From Gemmatimonadota bacterium (GTDB lineage Bacteria > Gemmatimonadota > Gemmatimonadetes > Gemmatimonadales > Gemmatimonadaceae): DNA of 64,000 nucleotides. Below, one piece after another: positions 8,222 through 16,796 of the stretch; within the stretch, counting starts at the first letter, position 1, and each line of letters opens with the position of its first letter. The DNA lies in NCBI GenBank assembly GCA_016191225.1, contig JACPPC010000015.1, positions 62,001 through 126,000 of the forward strand, read 5' to 3'. The translations under genes were made by a program, and so were the position numbers. The notes under the pieces are model-generated. The model was given only the letters and a program-made list of their open reading frames with translations. It ran no database searches and was not told where the DNA came from.

Positions 8222-9346
8222 TCAGCAGGGCGGCTCGCCCGGCCCGGCCGGGCGCGGCGCGACCGGCGCCGCTGGCGGCACCTTCACCGCCGCCACGCCA
8301 GCCACCGGCGTCAGCCCCGATCGCTTTTGCGCGATCTCGCGCACCGACTGCGCCACCCCGTACTCCTCGTCGTAGATCCGCAGCAACTCGAAGAAGTAGG
8401 TGATCGCCAGCGGTCCCAGCAGCACGCCCAGCAGCCCGAAGTACCGCAGCCCCGCAAACGCCCCCACCAGCGTCACGAGCGGGTGCACGTTCGAGACGCG
8501 ACGGTAGATGTACGGCCGCACCAGGTTGTCGATGTTCGCCACCAGCACCACGCCGATCCCGGCCAGGATGGCCGCCCGCGTGTAGTCGCGCTCGACGAGC
8601 AGCACCAGCACCCCGGGCACCCACACCAGCGTCCCGCCCACCAGCGGAATCACGCTCGCCAGCGCCGTCACCACTCCCCAGAACGCCGCCCCGGGGAGCC
8701 CGACGATCGCGAAACCGGTCCCCACCAGCGCCCCCTGCACCACGGCCACCGCCGCCAGGCCGAGGAAGGTCGCCTGCGTCACGCTCACGAACCGCACCCG
8801 CAGCGCCTCGGCGTTCGCCTCGGAGAAGGGAATGAACCGCTTCACCCCCGCCCACACGTCCGCCCCCGACTGGAGCGTGTAGTACAGGCCGAACAGCGCG
8901 ATCAGGAAGTTCAGCGTGCCCCGGGCCGCGCCCCCCACGATGTCGAACGCCTGCGCCGACAGCCACTGCAGGATCGTCCCGCTCGCCTTCGCCAGCTGCG
9001 CCCCCACGTCCATCTCGTACACGCGCTGCGTGCTCAGCCAGGTCAGCACCGCGTTGCTCTGGATCGAGCGGATCGTGGCCGGCGCCTGGTCGATCACGAG
9101 TCCCAGCAGGAAGCCCCCCGGCACGATCACCAGCAGCCCCACCAGCAGCAGCACCAGCATCGCCGCGGCGCGCGTGCCGAGGGGCCCCGCCAGCCGCGCG
9201 TGCAGCGGCGCCACGAGCACGTGCAGCACCACCACGCCCAGCAGGCCGATCGCGAACGGCGACACCGCGATCAGGATCGCGACGCCCAGCGCGAGGATGA
9301 TCGCGCCCGTGAAGTGGCGCGGCGAATCGAGGAGGTTGGCCGGCAT
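8222..9346 (-). CDS. AI-2E family transporter (PerM/UPF0118)
   Basis: This 374-residue inner-membrane permease has the typical layout of the AI-2E/PerM family: two to three N-terminal membrane helices, a soluble helical region (about residues 80-130), then five to six helices with the conserved VIPLVGGTLVWVPG and the late GLRYFGLLGVLLGPL. Members export autoinducer-2 in some species or act as Na+/H+ antiporters in others; the substrate here is unknown. A proline- and alanine-rich tail ends the protein. The ATG at 9346 lies two bases after the stop of the TPR lipoprotein, so it is the last gene of the long export operon. An in-frame extension upstream to 9445 overlaps that gene and is rejected. 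Confidence 0.88.
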   Translation of the reverse strand: MPANLLDSPRHFTGAIILALGVAILIAVSPFAIGLLGVVVLHVLVAPLHARLAGPLGTRAAAMLVLLLVGLLVIVPGGFLLGLVIDQAPATIRSIQSNAVLTWLSTQRVYEMDVGAQLAKASGTILQWLSAQAFDIVGGAARGTLNFLIALFGLYYTLQSGADVWAGVKRFIPFSEANAEALRVRFVSVTQATFLGLAAVAVVQGALVGTGFAIVGLPGAAFWGVVTALASVIPLVGGTLVWVPGVLVLLVERDYTRAAILAGIGVVLVANIDNLVRPYIYRRVSNVHPLVTLVGAFAGLRYFGLLGVLLGPLAITYFFELLRIYDEEYGVAQSVREIAQKRSGLTPVAGVAAVKVPPAAPVAPRPAGPGEPPC

Positions 9347-9348
9347 CG

Positions 9349-10380
9349 TCAGCGCGGCTGCTCGCCCAGCCGGTGCAGCTCGGCCTCGGCGGCGATGCAG
9401 CCGAAGCTCGCCCACGACCCCGACGCCAGCGACCGCCGGTACCACGCCACCGCCTCGGCGCGGCGGCCGTTCAGCAGGTGCCAGGTGCCGATCCCGTTCC
9501 CCATCGTGGCCTCGTCGAGCGCGTTGACCGCGCCCGGCGTGGGCCCGAGCAGCGAGTCGGGGGGCAGCTCCCCCTTGTACAGGAGCAGCAGGCGATGATA
9601 CGAGCCGTTCTCGATCACCGGCAGGTCGCGGGTGATCGGGTCGAGCACGCGCCGCGCCTCGGCGGCGCGGCCGAGCCGCCGCAGCGTCTCGTGCAGCCAG
9701 TAGCTCGTGGCGACCCTCGTGTCGACGTTGGGGGCCACCGCGAGGTCCTCGCGGAACGTCTCCGCGGCCTGCGCGAAGCGCCCCTGCAGGTGCTGCGCCA
9801 GCCCCAGGTGGTAGCGGATGTTCGTCTGCAGCGTGCTGGTGGGGATCCCGCGCGCGTTTGGCGCCCCGTCGGGCTCGACCTCGTCGGCGACGCCGAGCTG
9901 GAGCTGCCGCGCCCTCGCCAGGTCGTCCTCGGCGTTCGCGAACGACCGCACGCTGATGTAACGGTGGCCGCGGAACCGGAGGAAGCGCGCATCCGCCGGG
10001 TACTTCGCGACCCCCTGCGAGAAGACCTCGATCGCCTCCTGGAATCGCCCCAGGTAGCCGAGCCGCCGCCCGACCCAGATCAGCGCCAGCGCGCTGTCGG
10101 GGTGCGCGTTGAGCGCGCTGCGGGCCGCGGCGAGGTCGGCCTCGAGGCGCTGCTTCACCTCCGGCGCGAGCGATGGCGCGCGGAGTGGCTCGCGGAACAG
10201 CGACACCGCCTCGGTGCCCGCCGGCAGCTCGGTGACGGAACTCGTGGTGCTCGTCCGGGTGACGCAGCCCGCCCCCCCCGCCACCAGCGCGGAGAGCGCC
10301 AGGAGGCGCGGCGCGAATCGCGCGAGCGGCGGGACCATGGCCGCGAAGCTACCGCCGGAACCGGCGCGGGCAAGCGTCAT
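9349..10380 (-). CDS. TPR-repeat lipoprotein
   Basis: This is a 343-residue protein with a lipoprotein signal (MVPPLARFAPRLLALSALVAGGAGC) and at least four tetratricopeptide-like helical repeats between about residues 85 and 330 (for example ALIWVGRRLGYLGRFQEAIEVFSQGVAKYP and LGLAQHLQGRFAQAAETFREDLAVAP). It is probably a periplasmic scaffold anchored in the outer or inner membrane. The start at 10380 forms an ATGA overlap with the upstream permease; an internal ATG at 10338 would give a more usual 25-residue signal peptide and is the alternative. Position within the MacAB-like operon suggests it helps the exporter or its cargo, which is inference. Confidence 0.75.
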   Translation of the reverse strand: MTLARAGSGGSFAAMVPPLARFAPRLLALSALVAGGAGCVTRTSTTSSVTELPAGTEAVSLFREPLRAPSLAPEVKQRLEADLAAARSALNAHPDSALALIWVGRRLGYLGRFQEAIEVFSQGVAKYPADARFLRFRGHRYISVRSFANAEDDLARARQLQLGVADEVEPDGAPNARGIPTSTLQTNIRYHLGLAQHLQGRFAQAAETFREDLAVAPNVDTRVATSYWLHETLRRLGRAAEARRVLDPITRDLPVIENGSYHRLLLLYKGELPPDSLLGPTPGAVNALDEATMGNGIGTWHLLNGRRAEAVAWYRRSLASGSWASFGCIAAEAELHRLGEQPR

Positions 10381-11624
10381 TCGTAGCGCAGCGCCTCGAT
10401 CGGGTCGAGCTGCGCCGCCCGCCGCGCCGGGATCACGCCGAACACCAGCCCGATTCCCACGCTCACCCCCAGCGCGATCAGGGTCAGCCCGATCGGCGTC
10501 TCGGCCTCGACGCTCATCAGCATCGTCACCCCCTTGCCGGCCGTGAGGCCCACCAGCACCCCGATCAGCCCCCCGATCCCGGTGAGCGTGGCCGCCTCGA
10601 TCAGGAACTGCAGCAGGATGTCGGCCCGCGTGGCGCCGAGGGCCTTGCGCACCCCGATCTCGCGGGTGCGCGCGGTGACCGACACCATCATGATCGCCAT
10701 CACGCCGATTCCGCCGACCATCAGCGCCACGCTCGCCAGCACGATCATCACCAGGAAGAAGACTCCCGTGATCGCGTTGAAGGTGTCGAGGATCTGGTCC
10801 TGCGTGATCAGGTCGAAGTTGTCCCTGTCGGCGGGGCGCAGGTGCCGCATCTCGCGCATGACCGTGGTGACGGCCTCCTGCGCCGCGGCCACGGTCACGC
10901 CGGGGCGCGGCTTGACCGGGATCCAGAGGGCGTTCGTCTTGTCGATCCGGTACTGGTGCTCGTGCATCGCGTACGGGATGATCGCGCCGACCTCCTGGCC
11001 CGGCGGGGCGAAGATGTTCGACGGCTCCTGGTAGAGCCCGATCACCGTCGCCGGCCGCCCGCCGATGCTCATCTGCTTGCCCAGCGGCTGTTCGCGGCCG
11101 AACAGCCGCGGCACCTGCTTGTCGTTGAGCACCAGCACCGCCGCGCCGCTTCGCATCTCGGCCCGCGTGAACCACCGGCCGGCGACCAGCTCGCCCCCCT
11201 GGATCTCCTGGTAGCGGTCGTCGGCGCCGAAGAAGGCCATCGCCCGTGTCCGGTTTCCCTTGTACTCGAGCCGGCCGAACCCCTGCGCCCACAGCGCCGC
11301 GTAGCCGACCTCGGGGAGCAGCGCGATCCGCCGCGCGTCGGCCTCGGTCAGGTCGGGGCGCACCCGGATGTACTTGGGGAGCCGGTCGGGATTCACCGGC
11401 GTCTTGCTCCACACCTTCAGCACGTAGAAGGTGGTCGGCCCGGCCACCTCGATCGTGTGCACGATCTGGTCCTGGATCCCCTGCACGATCGTGGCCATCG
11501 TCATCACCGTCGCCACGCCGATCACCACGCCGAGGATCGTGAGTCCCGACCGCAGGCGGCTCTCGCGGAGCGTGTCCACGGCCATCGCGAGGTTCTCGCG
11601 AAACTGGTCGACCGGCAGCCGCAC
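10377..11624 (-). CDS. FtsX/MacB-type ABC permease, type B, third pair
   Basis: This 415-residue permease without an ATPase domain has an N-terminal membrane helix (GLTILGVVIGVATVM), a periplasmic MacB-PCD-like domain (about 45-265) and three C-terminal helices holding the family signature VTARTREIGVRKALGATRADIL, ending LDPIEALRYE. It belongs with the two other type-B permeases of this operon (VEALRxE ending, REIGVRKALGATR), but its periplasmic domain lacks the CDGSxExC cysteine pair of the others. The GTG start at 11624 lies two bases after the TAG of the preceding type-A permease and has no other good candidate. It probably forms a heterodimer with that partner, powered by the shared ATPase at 18101-18922. 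Confidence 0.88.
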   Translation of the reverse strand: MRLPVDQFRENLAMAVDTLRESRLRSGLTILGVVIGVATVMTMATIVQGIQDQIVHTIEVAGPTTFYVLKVWSKTPVNPDRLPKYIRVRPDLTEADARRIALLPEVGYAALWAQGFGRLEYKGNRTRAMAFFGADDRYQEIQGGELVAGRWFTRAEMRSGAAVLVLNDKQVPRLFGREQPLGKQMSIGGRPATVIGLYQEPSNIFAPPGQEVGAIIPYAMHEHQYRIDKTNALWIPVKPRPGVTVAAAQEAVTTVMREMRHLRPADRDNFDLITQDQILDTFNAITGVFFLVMIVLASVALMVGGIGVMAIMMVSVTARTREIGVRKALGATRADILLQFLIEAATLTGIGGLIGVLVGLTAGKGVTMLMSVEAETPIGLTLIALGVSVGIGLVFGVIPARRAAQLDPIEALRYE

Positions 11625-11626
11625 CG

Positions 11627-12868
11627 CTATTCGGCCCGCAGGGCGGTGATCGGGTCCAGCCTGGCGGCGCGCCGCGCGGGGTAGACGCCGAACACCACCC
11701 CCACGCCCGCCCCCAGCACCATCGCCAGCACCACCGACCACCACGTGATGCGCGCCGGCAGCGGCGACACCAGCGCCACGAACGACGCGAACATCCACCC
11801 CGACACCACGCCGAGGAGCCCGCCGCAGAGCGCGAGCGCCACCGCCTCGGCGAGGAACTGGCGCTCGATGTCGCGGGCCCGCGCCCCCACCGCCTTGCGG
11901 ATCCCGATCTCGCGCGTGCGCTCGCTCACCGCCATCAGCATGATGTTCATGATCACGATCCCGCCCACCACGATCCCGATCGCCACCATCGCCGGGATCA
12001 CCGAGAACAGCACCGCGGTGAGCGACTTCCAGAAGTCCACCAGTGCGTCGGCGGTCTCGATCGAGAAGTTGTTCTCCTGCCCCGGGCGGAGCCGGTGGGC
12101 CACCCGCATCGCCTCCTCGGCCCGCCCCATCGCGTCGGCCACGTCCGCCGCGTCGCGCATCTTCACCGAGACGGTCGTGGTGAGCCGGCGGCCGAACAGC
12201 ATCTCGTAGCGCGTCAGGGGCACCAGGTTGAAGGTGTCGAACGACTGCCCGAGCACCCGCCCCTTGGGCGCGATCACCCCCACCACCTCGAACTGGTCGC
12301 CCGCGATCCGGACGAACTGCCCCACCGGGTCGACGTGCTCGAACAGCTTTCCGGCCACGTCGTTGCCGATCACCACCACCGCCCGCCGCTGGTCGAGGTC
12401 GACCTCGGTGAGGGGCCGCCCCCGCGCGATCCGGTAGTCCTGCACCTCCTGGTAGGCCGGCGTGATCCCGAACACGACCACGTCGGCCATCGACCGGTCG
12501 CGCCAGACGATGTCGCTCTGCGGCGTCGGCCATCCCGACGTGAGCCCGATCGCCACCGCCTCGGGGATCGCCCGGCGCACCGCCGCCGCGTCGGCGAGGG
12601 TGATCCGCGGTCGCCGCGCCACGCGCTTCCACATCTCGTCGTCGAAGAAGCCGACCTGCAGCGGCGTGCGCCGCACCTGGAAGGCGTTCGTGCCGATCAC
12701 CGCCCCGGCGATGTTCTCCTTCACGTACGCGTTCATCCCCTGGATGATCGCCACCACCGCCACGAGGAAGGCCACCGACACGATGATCCCGAGCAGCGTG
12801 AAGAACGACCGCAGCTTGTTGGCCCGGATCTGCCCGAGCGCGGTGACGACGACGTCGGCGGTGCGCAC
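11627..12868 (-). CDS. FtsX/MacB-type ABC permease, type A, third pair
   Basis: This is a 413-residue permease with the FtsX fold: helix 1 (SFFTLLGIIVSVAFLVAVV), a periplasmic domain (about 50-275) and three C-terminal helices with VSERTREIGIRKAVGARARDI, ending LDPITALRAE. It is the most divergent of the three type-A copies; they share IRxxKLxSxFTLLG, a variable RR(R/T)P element and a second RRPR element. GTG at 12868 is the start. A 120-base gap separates it from the upstream permease, the largest gap within the permease block, and contains a GC-rich hairpin, so expression of this last pair may be set separately. Confidence 0.88.
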   Translation of the reverse strand: MRTADVVVTALGQIRANKLRSFFTLLGIIVSVAFLVAVVAIIQGMNAYVKENIAGAVIGTNAFQVRRTPLQVGFFDDEMWKRVARRPRITLADAAAVRRAIPEAVAIGLTSGWPTPQSDIVWRDRSMADVVVFGITPAYQEVQDYRIARGRPLTEVDLDQRRAVVVIGNDVAGKLFEHVDPVGQFVRIAGDQFEVVGVIAPKGRVLGQSFDTFNLVPLTRYEMLFGRRLTTTVSVKMRDAADVADAMGRAEEAMRVAHRLRPGQENNFSIETADALVDFWKSLTAVLFSVIPAMVAIGIVVGGIVIMNIMLMAVSERTREIGIRKAVGARARDIERQFLAEAVALALCGGLLGVVSGWMFASFVALVSPLPARITWWSVVLAMVLGAGVGVVFGVYPARRAARLDPITALRAE

Positions 12869-12962
12869 CGCCCAAAGTTCACCCGAGGTGGCGTCCCGCC
12901 GGAAGTCATCCCCGGTGCCGCCGGCGTCCTCCGGAGCGAGGCGAAGGTTCCGCCGGTGCCGT

Positions 12963-12985
12963 CGCCCCGTGCTCGGCCCGGGGCG
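12963..12985 (-). terminator. GC-rich hairpin between permease pairs two and three
   Basis: A perfect seven-base stem (CGCCCCG / CGGGGCG) with a nine-base loop starts four bases beyond the stop codon of the second type-B permease. No T-run follows on the minus strand, so it is not a classic intrinsic terminator. It could act as an attenuator, an RNA-end stabiliser or a processing site. Confidence 0.35.
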
Positions 12986-12988
12986 GCG

Positions 12989-14287
12989 TCACTCGTACCG
13001 CAGCGCCTCCACCGGGTCGAGCCGCGACGCCTTCACCGCCGGGAGCATCCCGAAGATCACCCCCGTCAGGGCCGCCCCCACCAGCGACAGCACCACCGCC
13101 TCGCCCGGCACCGCCGCCGGCACCGGGGTGTTGGCCCGCACGCCCCACGCGATCAGCGTGCCGATCACCAGCCCGATCGCCGCCCCGATGCTCGTCAGCG
13201 TCGCCGCCTCCACCAGGAACTGCCACAGGATCGTCGCCCGCGTCGCCCCCAGCGCCTTGCGCACCCCGATCTCGCGCGTCCGCTCGGTCACCGAGATCAT
13301 CATGATCGCCACCACCCCCACGCCACCCACCAGCAGCCCCACCGCCGACAGCGCCAAGCCCACCATGAAGATCGCCCCGAACAGCTGGTCGAACACCGCC
13401 ATCATCCGCTCCTGCGTCACGAGGGCGAAGTTGTTCGGCGCCCCCGGCTTGAGCGCGCGCCTCGACCGCAGCGCCGCCGTCACGTCGTCCATCACGTCCG
13501 TCTGCACCGCGCCGTCGCGCGGCTTCACCATGAAGATGATCCCCCGCGTCCACAGGCTCAGGTGCCGCTTGGCCGTCATCATCGGGATGATCGCCCGCGG
13601 CTTGTCCGGCCCGCGCCCGTCCATCGTCTTCAGGAAGCCGCCCTTGGTGTGGTACACGCCGATCACCGTGAACGCCTTCCCGTCCACCAGCGCCTGCTTG
13701 CCGATCGGGTCCGAGTCGCCGAACAGCTGCGACTTGAGCGAGTCGTTGATGATCATCACCTGCTCGGCGTTCTCGTTCTCCTTCTGCGAGAAGTTGCGCC
13801 CCGGGTCGATGTCGCCCGCGTCGGTCTCGATCCACTCGGCGCTGAACGCGTCGTAGCCCACGCTCGCCAGGCTCTTGTCCTTGTACCGCACGCCCACCTG
13901 CGAAATCCAGATCTCGGTCACCGCCCGCACGCTCGGCAGCCGCCGCAGCATCTTCGCCTCCTCGGCGGTGAGCGGCGGGTTGCGGCGCTCCGGGCAGCTC
14001 TCGTCCGAGCCGTCGCAGCCGCCGAGCTGGATCCCGCGGCGCCGCACCTGGAAGCTCGTCGCCCCGAAGGCGTCCACGTCCTCCTTGAAGCTCATCTTGA
14101 TCCCGTGCGTGGCCGCCGCCATCGCCACCACCACGAACACCCCCACGGCGACCCCCATGATCGTCAGCGCCGCCCGCACCTTGTTGGAGCGGATCGCCTC
14201 GATCGCGATCCCGACCCCCTCGAGGGCCAGGCTGACCCGGCTCACCAGCAGCGACAGCTGCCGCGACACGCGCTCCACGAGGGTCAC
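12989..14287 (-). CDS. FtsX/MacB-type ABC permease, type B, second pair
   Basis: This is a 432-residue permease with a somewhat longer N-terminus than its homologues. Layout: helix 1 (AALTIMGVAVGVFVVVAMAA), a large periplasmic domain (about 65-300) that begins FQVRRRGIQLGGCDGSDESC, then helices with GLLVGGVGVVAIMMISVTERTREIGVRKALGATRATIL and the end LDPVEALRYE. The CDGSDESC cysteine pair, shared with the first type-B copy (CDGSGETC), is a likely periplasmic disulfide. GTG at 14287 starts three bases after the upstream TAG. It has no nucleotide-binding domain, so it depends on the shared ATPase of the operon. Confidence 0.9.
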   Translation of the reverse strand: MTLVERVSRQLSLLVSRVSLALEGVGIAIEAIRSNKVRAALTIMGVAVGVFVVVAMAAATHGIKMSFKEDVDAFGATSFQVRRRGIQLGGCDGSDESCPERRNPPLTAEEAKMLRRLPSVRAVTEIWISQVGVRYKDKSLASVGYDAFSAEWIETDAGDIDPGRNFSQKENENAEQVMIINDSLKSQLFGDSDPIGKQALVDGKAFTVIGVYHTKGGFLKTMDGRGPDKPRAIIPMMTAKRHLSLWTRGIIFMVKPRDGAVQTDVMDDVTAALRSRRALKPGAPNNFALVTQERMMAVFDQLFGAIFMVGLALSAVGLLVGGVGVVAIMMISVTERTREIGVRKALGATRATILWQFLVEAATLTSIGAAIGLVIGTLIAWGVRANTPVPAAVPGEAVVLSLVGAALTGVIFGMLPAVKASRLDPVEALRYE

Positions 14288-14290
14288 CGG

Positions 14291-15532
14291 CTACTCCTGC
14301 CGCAGGGCGGCGATCGGGTCGAGCCGCGCGGCGCGGCTGGCCGGGTAGGCGCCGGCCACGATCCCCACCCCGGCCCCCAGCACCAGCGCCACCGCGATCG
14401 ACCACGGGGCCACGCTCGCCGGCAGCGGCGTCAGCGCCGCGATCAGCTTCGCCCCGCCCAGCCCGAGCACGATCCCGATCGCCGCGCCCACGATCGACAG
14501 CGTCGCCGCCTCGACGAGGAACTGCCCCATGATGTCGCGCCGCCGCGCCCCCAGCGCCTTGCGGATGCCGATCTCCCGCGTCCGCTCGGCCACCGCCACC
14601 AGCATGATGTTCATGATCACCATCGCCCCCACCACCAGCCCGATCGCCGGCAGCGCCGTGCCGAAGAGCACCAGCTTGCTCTTGATCCCGTCGAAGAACG
14701 CCGTCGCCGACTCCGACGTCTCGATCGTGAAGTTGTCGGGGCGCGCCGGGCCCAGCTTTCGCAGGCCCCGCACCTGCTCGCGCACCGACTCCTGGCCCTC
14801 CGCCACCGCCGCCTCGCCCGGCGCCTGCACCAGCAGCGCGTCGATGTCGCCGCGCGGGTTCGTCATCCGCCCCATCGGCGAGTGGAACGGCGCGATCGCC
14901 ATCCGGTCGAGCGAGAATCCGAACACGTTCCCCTGCTTCTCGAGCACCCCCACCACGCGGAACGGCACGCCCCGCACCCGCAGCTCGCGCCCCACCGGGT
15001 CGAGGTTGGGGTAGAAGTGCGCCGCGATCTCGGTGCCGATCACGATCACCGGCAGCCCGATCTCCTCCTCCTGCCTCGTGAACACGCGCCCGCTCGTCAC
15101 CGCGTACTTCTTGATCGCGAAGTAGTCCTTGTCGGCGGCGATCGCCATCACCTGGCGCGGCCGGGCGTAGGGCGTGGTCGCGTAGATGAACTCGCTCGAC
15201 TCGATCGCGCTCCGGAAGTCGTTGCCGAGCCCCTCGCGCACCTGCCGCACCTCCGGTTCGTACACCCGTGGCCGGCGCTGCCACTCGCGCCACGTCGCCT
15301 CGCTCACGTGCCCCATCTGGAAGTCGGGGCGGCGGCGGAAGGTGAAGGTGTTGAAGCCGATCAGCTTGCCGGCGAAGTCCTCCTTCACGTACCTGCTCAT
15401 CCCCTCGACGATCGACACCACCGCGACGAGGAACATCACGCCGATCATCACCCCGAGCAGCGTGAAGAAGCTCTTCAGCTTCTGCACGCGGATCGTCGCC
15501 AGCGCCAGGCGCACCGCCTCCAGGAAGTTCAT
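14291..15532 (-). CDS. FtsX/MacB-type ABC permease, type A, second pair
   Basis: This 413-residue permease is the closest relative of the type-A copy at 16797-18041: both share the IRVQKLKS.FTLLGV.IGVMFL.AVVSIVEGM N-terminal pattern and the AERTREIG.RKALGARRRDIM...LPASVAPWSIAV C-terminal pattern, and both end LDPIAALRQE. The periplasmic domain spans about residues 50-275. ATG at 15532 lies four bases after the previous stop. The strong similarity shows that the A/B pair arose by tandem duplication within this operon. It presumably works as a heterodimer with a type-B neighbour, as LolC and LolE do, although which of the two neighbours is its partner is not known. Confidence 0.9.
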   Translation of the reverse strand: MNFLEAVRLALATIRVQKLKSFFTLLGVMIGVMFLVAVVSIVEGMSRYVKEDFAGKLIGFNTFTFRRRPDFQMGHVSEATWREWQRRPRVYEPEVRQVREGLGNDFRSAIESSEFIYATTPYARPRQVMAIAADKDYFAIKKYAVTSGRVFTRQEEEIGLPVIVIGTEIAAHFYPNLDPVGRELRVRGVPFRVVGVLEKQGNVFGFSLDRMAIAPFHSPMGRMTNPRGDIDALLVQAPGEAAVAEGQESVREQVRGLRKLGPARPDNFTIETSESATAFFDGIKSKLVLFGTALPAIGLVVGAMVIMNIMLVAVAERTREIGIRKALGARRRDIMGQFLVEAATLSIVGAAIGIVLGLGGAKLIAALTPLPASVAPWSIAVALVLGAGVGIVAGAYPASRAARLDPIAALRQE

Positions 15533-15536
15533 CGCG

Positions 15537-16793
15537 TCACTCGAATCGAAGGGCTTCCACCGGGTCCAGCCGCGCCGCGCGGGCCGCCGGCAGCATGCCG
15601 AAGGCCACGCCGGTCAGCGCGCTCGCCCCGATCGCCGCCACGATCGCCAGCGGCGGGATCGACGCCTCGATCGGCGTCGTCGCCCGCACCACCAGCGCCA
15701 CGACCCACCCCAGTGCCAGTCCGGCCAGCGCGCCCACCCCCGTGAGGGTCACCGCCTCCACGAGGAACTGGTACAGGATCGTGCCACGGGTCGCGCCGAG
15801 CGCCTTGCGCACCCCGATCTCGCGCGTCCGCTCGGTCACCGAGATCATCATGATCGCCACCACCCCCACGCCCCCCACCAGCAGTCCCACCGCCGACAGC
15901 GCGATCATCACCAGGAACATCGTCCCGAAGATCCTGTTGTACATCTCGAACAGCTTGTCCTGCGTGATGATCGCGAAGTTCGACTCCACGCTCGGCCGCA
16001 GCCCGCGCAGCCCCCGCAGCGTCGCCGTCACGTCGTCGATCATCTCCACCTGGCTCACCGTCGCCCGCGGCTTGACCGCCAGCCCCATGTCGTCGGCGCG
16101 CGCGTTCAGGCTGCGCACCACGGCGTTGATCGACATCACGGCCTTCGGCCGGTCGTGGCCGCTCAGGAAGCTCGAGTTGTCCCGGTACACCCCGACCACG
16201 GTGAACGGGATCCCGTTCATCGCCACGACCTTGTCGAGCGGGTCGGACTCGCCGAACAGCCGGTTCGCCGCCGTCGTGCTCAGCACCATCACCCGGGCGC
16301 CGCTGCGCGCCTCGGCGTCGGTGAAGGCGCGGCCCCCCGGCAGGAGCTCGGGGGCGCCGATCGTCGTCCAGTTCGACGTGTACGCCTCGACCCCGACGCT
16401 CGGCAGCATCCGGTCGCGGTACTTCGCCGCCGCCGACCAGTCGATCCGCCCCCCCACGCTCGCCGCCGTGCTCAGCCGCGACAGCGCCTCCAGCTCGTTC
16501 ATCCGGATCGGCGGGTTCGACAGCCACCTGCAGGTCTCTCCCGAGCCGTCGCAGGCCTCGAACGTGAACGGGTACCGCGACACGAAGAAGGTCGTCGGCC
16601 CGGTGGACTCGAAGTCCCGCGCCACGCTCACGTTGATCCCGTGCACCGCCGCCGAGATCACCACCACGGCGAAGACGCCGATGCCGACCCCGAGGATCGT
16701 CAGCCCGGCCCGCACCTTGTTCGCCCGGATCGCGTCGAGGGCGATCTTCACCCCCTCCGTGACGCCGTACAGCCGGGCCGCGATCGGGGCCAT
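15537..16793 (-). CDS. FtsX/MacB-type ABC permease, type B, first pair
   Basis: This is a 418-residue permease: helix 1 (AGLTILGVGIGVFAVVVISAA), a periplasmic domain (about 55-285) starting FFVSRYPFTFEACDGSGETC, and C-terminal helices with GLLVGGVGVVAIMMISVTERTREIGVRKALGATRGTIL, ending LDPVEALRFE. The CDGSGETC pair matches the other type-B copy at 12989-14287. ATG at 16793 follows the preceding TAG by three bases. It has no nucleotide-binding domain. It belongs to the MacB/LolCE-type mechanotransmission family, whose members move substrates from the periplasm or inner-membrane outer leaflet through a TolC-like pore rather than across the inner membrane. Confidence 0.9.
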   Translation of the reverse strand: MAPIAARLYGVTEGVKIALDAIRANKVRAGLTILGVGIGVFAVVVISAAVHGINVSVARDFESTGPTTFFVSRYPFTFEACDGSGETCRWLSNPPIRMNELEALSRLSTAASVGGRIDWSAAAKYRDRMLPSVGVEAYTSNWTTIGAPELLPGGRAFTDAEARSGARVMVLSTTAANRLFGESDPLDKVVAMNGIPFTVVGVYRDNSSFLSGHDRPKAVMSINAVVRSLNARADDMGLAVKPRATVSQVEMIDDVTATLRGLRGLRPSVESNFAIITQDKLFEMYNRIFGTMFLVMIALSAVGLLVGGVGVVAIMMISVTERTREIGVRKALGATRGTILYQFLVEAVTLTGVGALAGLALGWVVALVVRATTPIEASIPPLAIVAAIGASALTGVAFGMLPAARAARLDPVEALRFE

Positions 16794-16796
16794 GCG

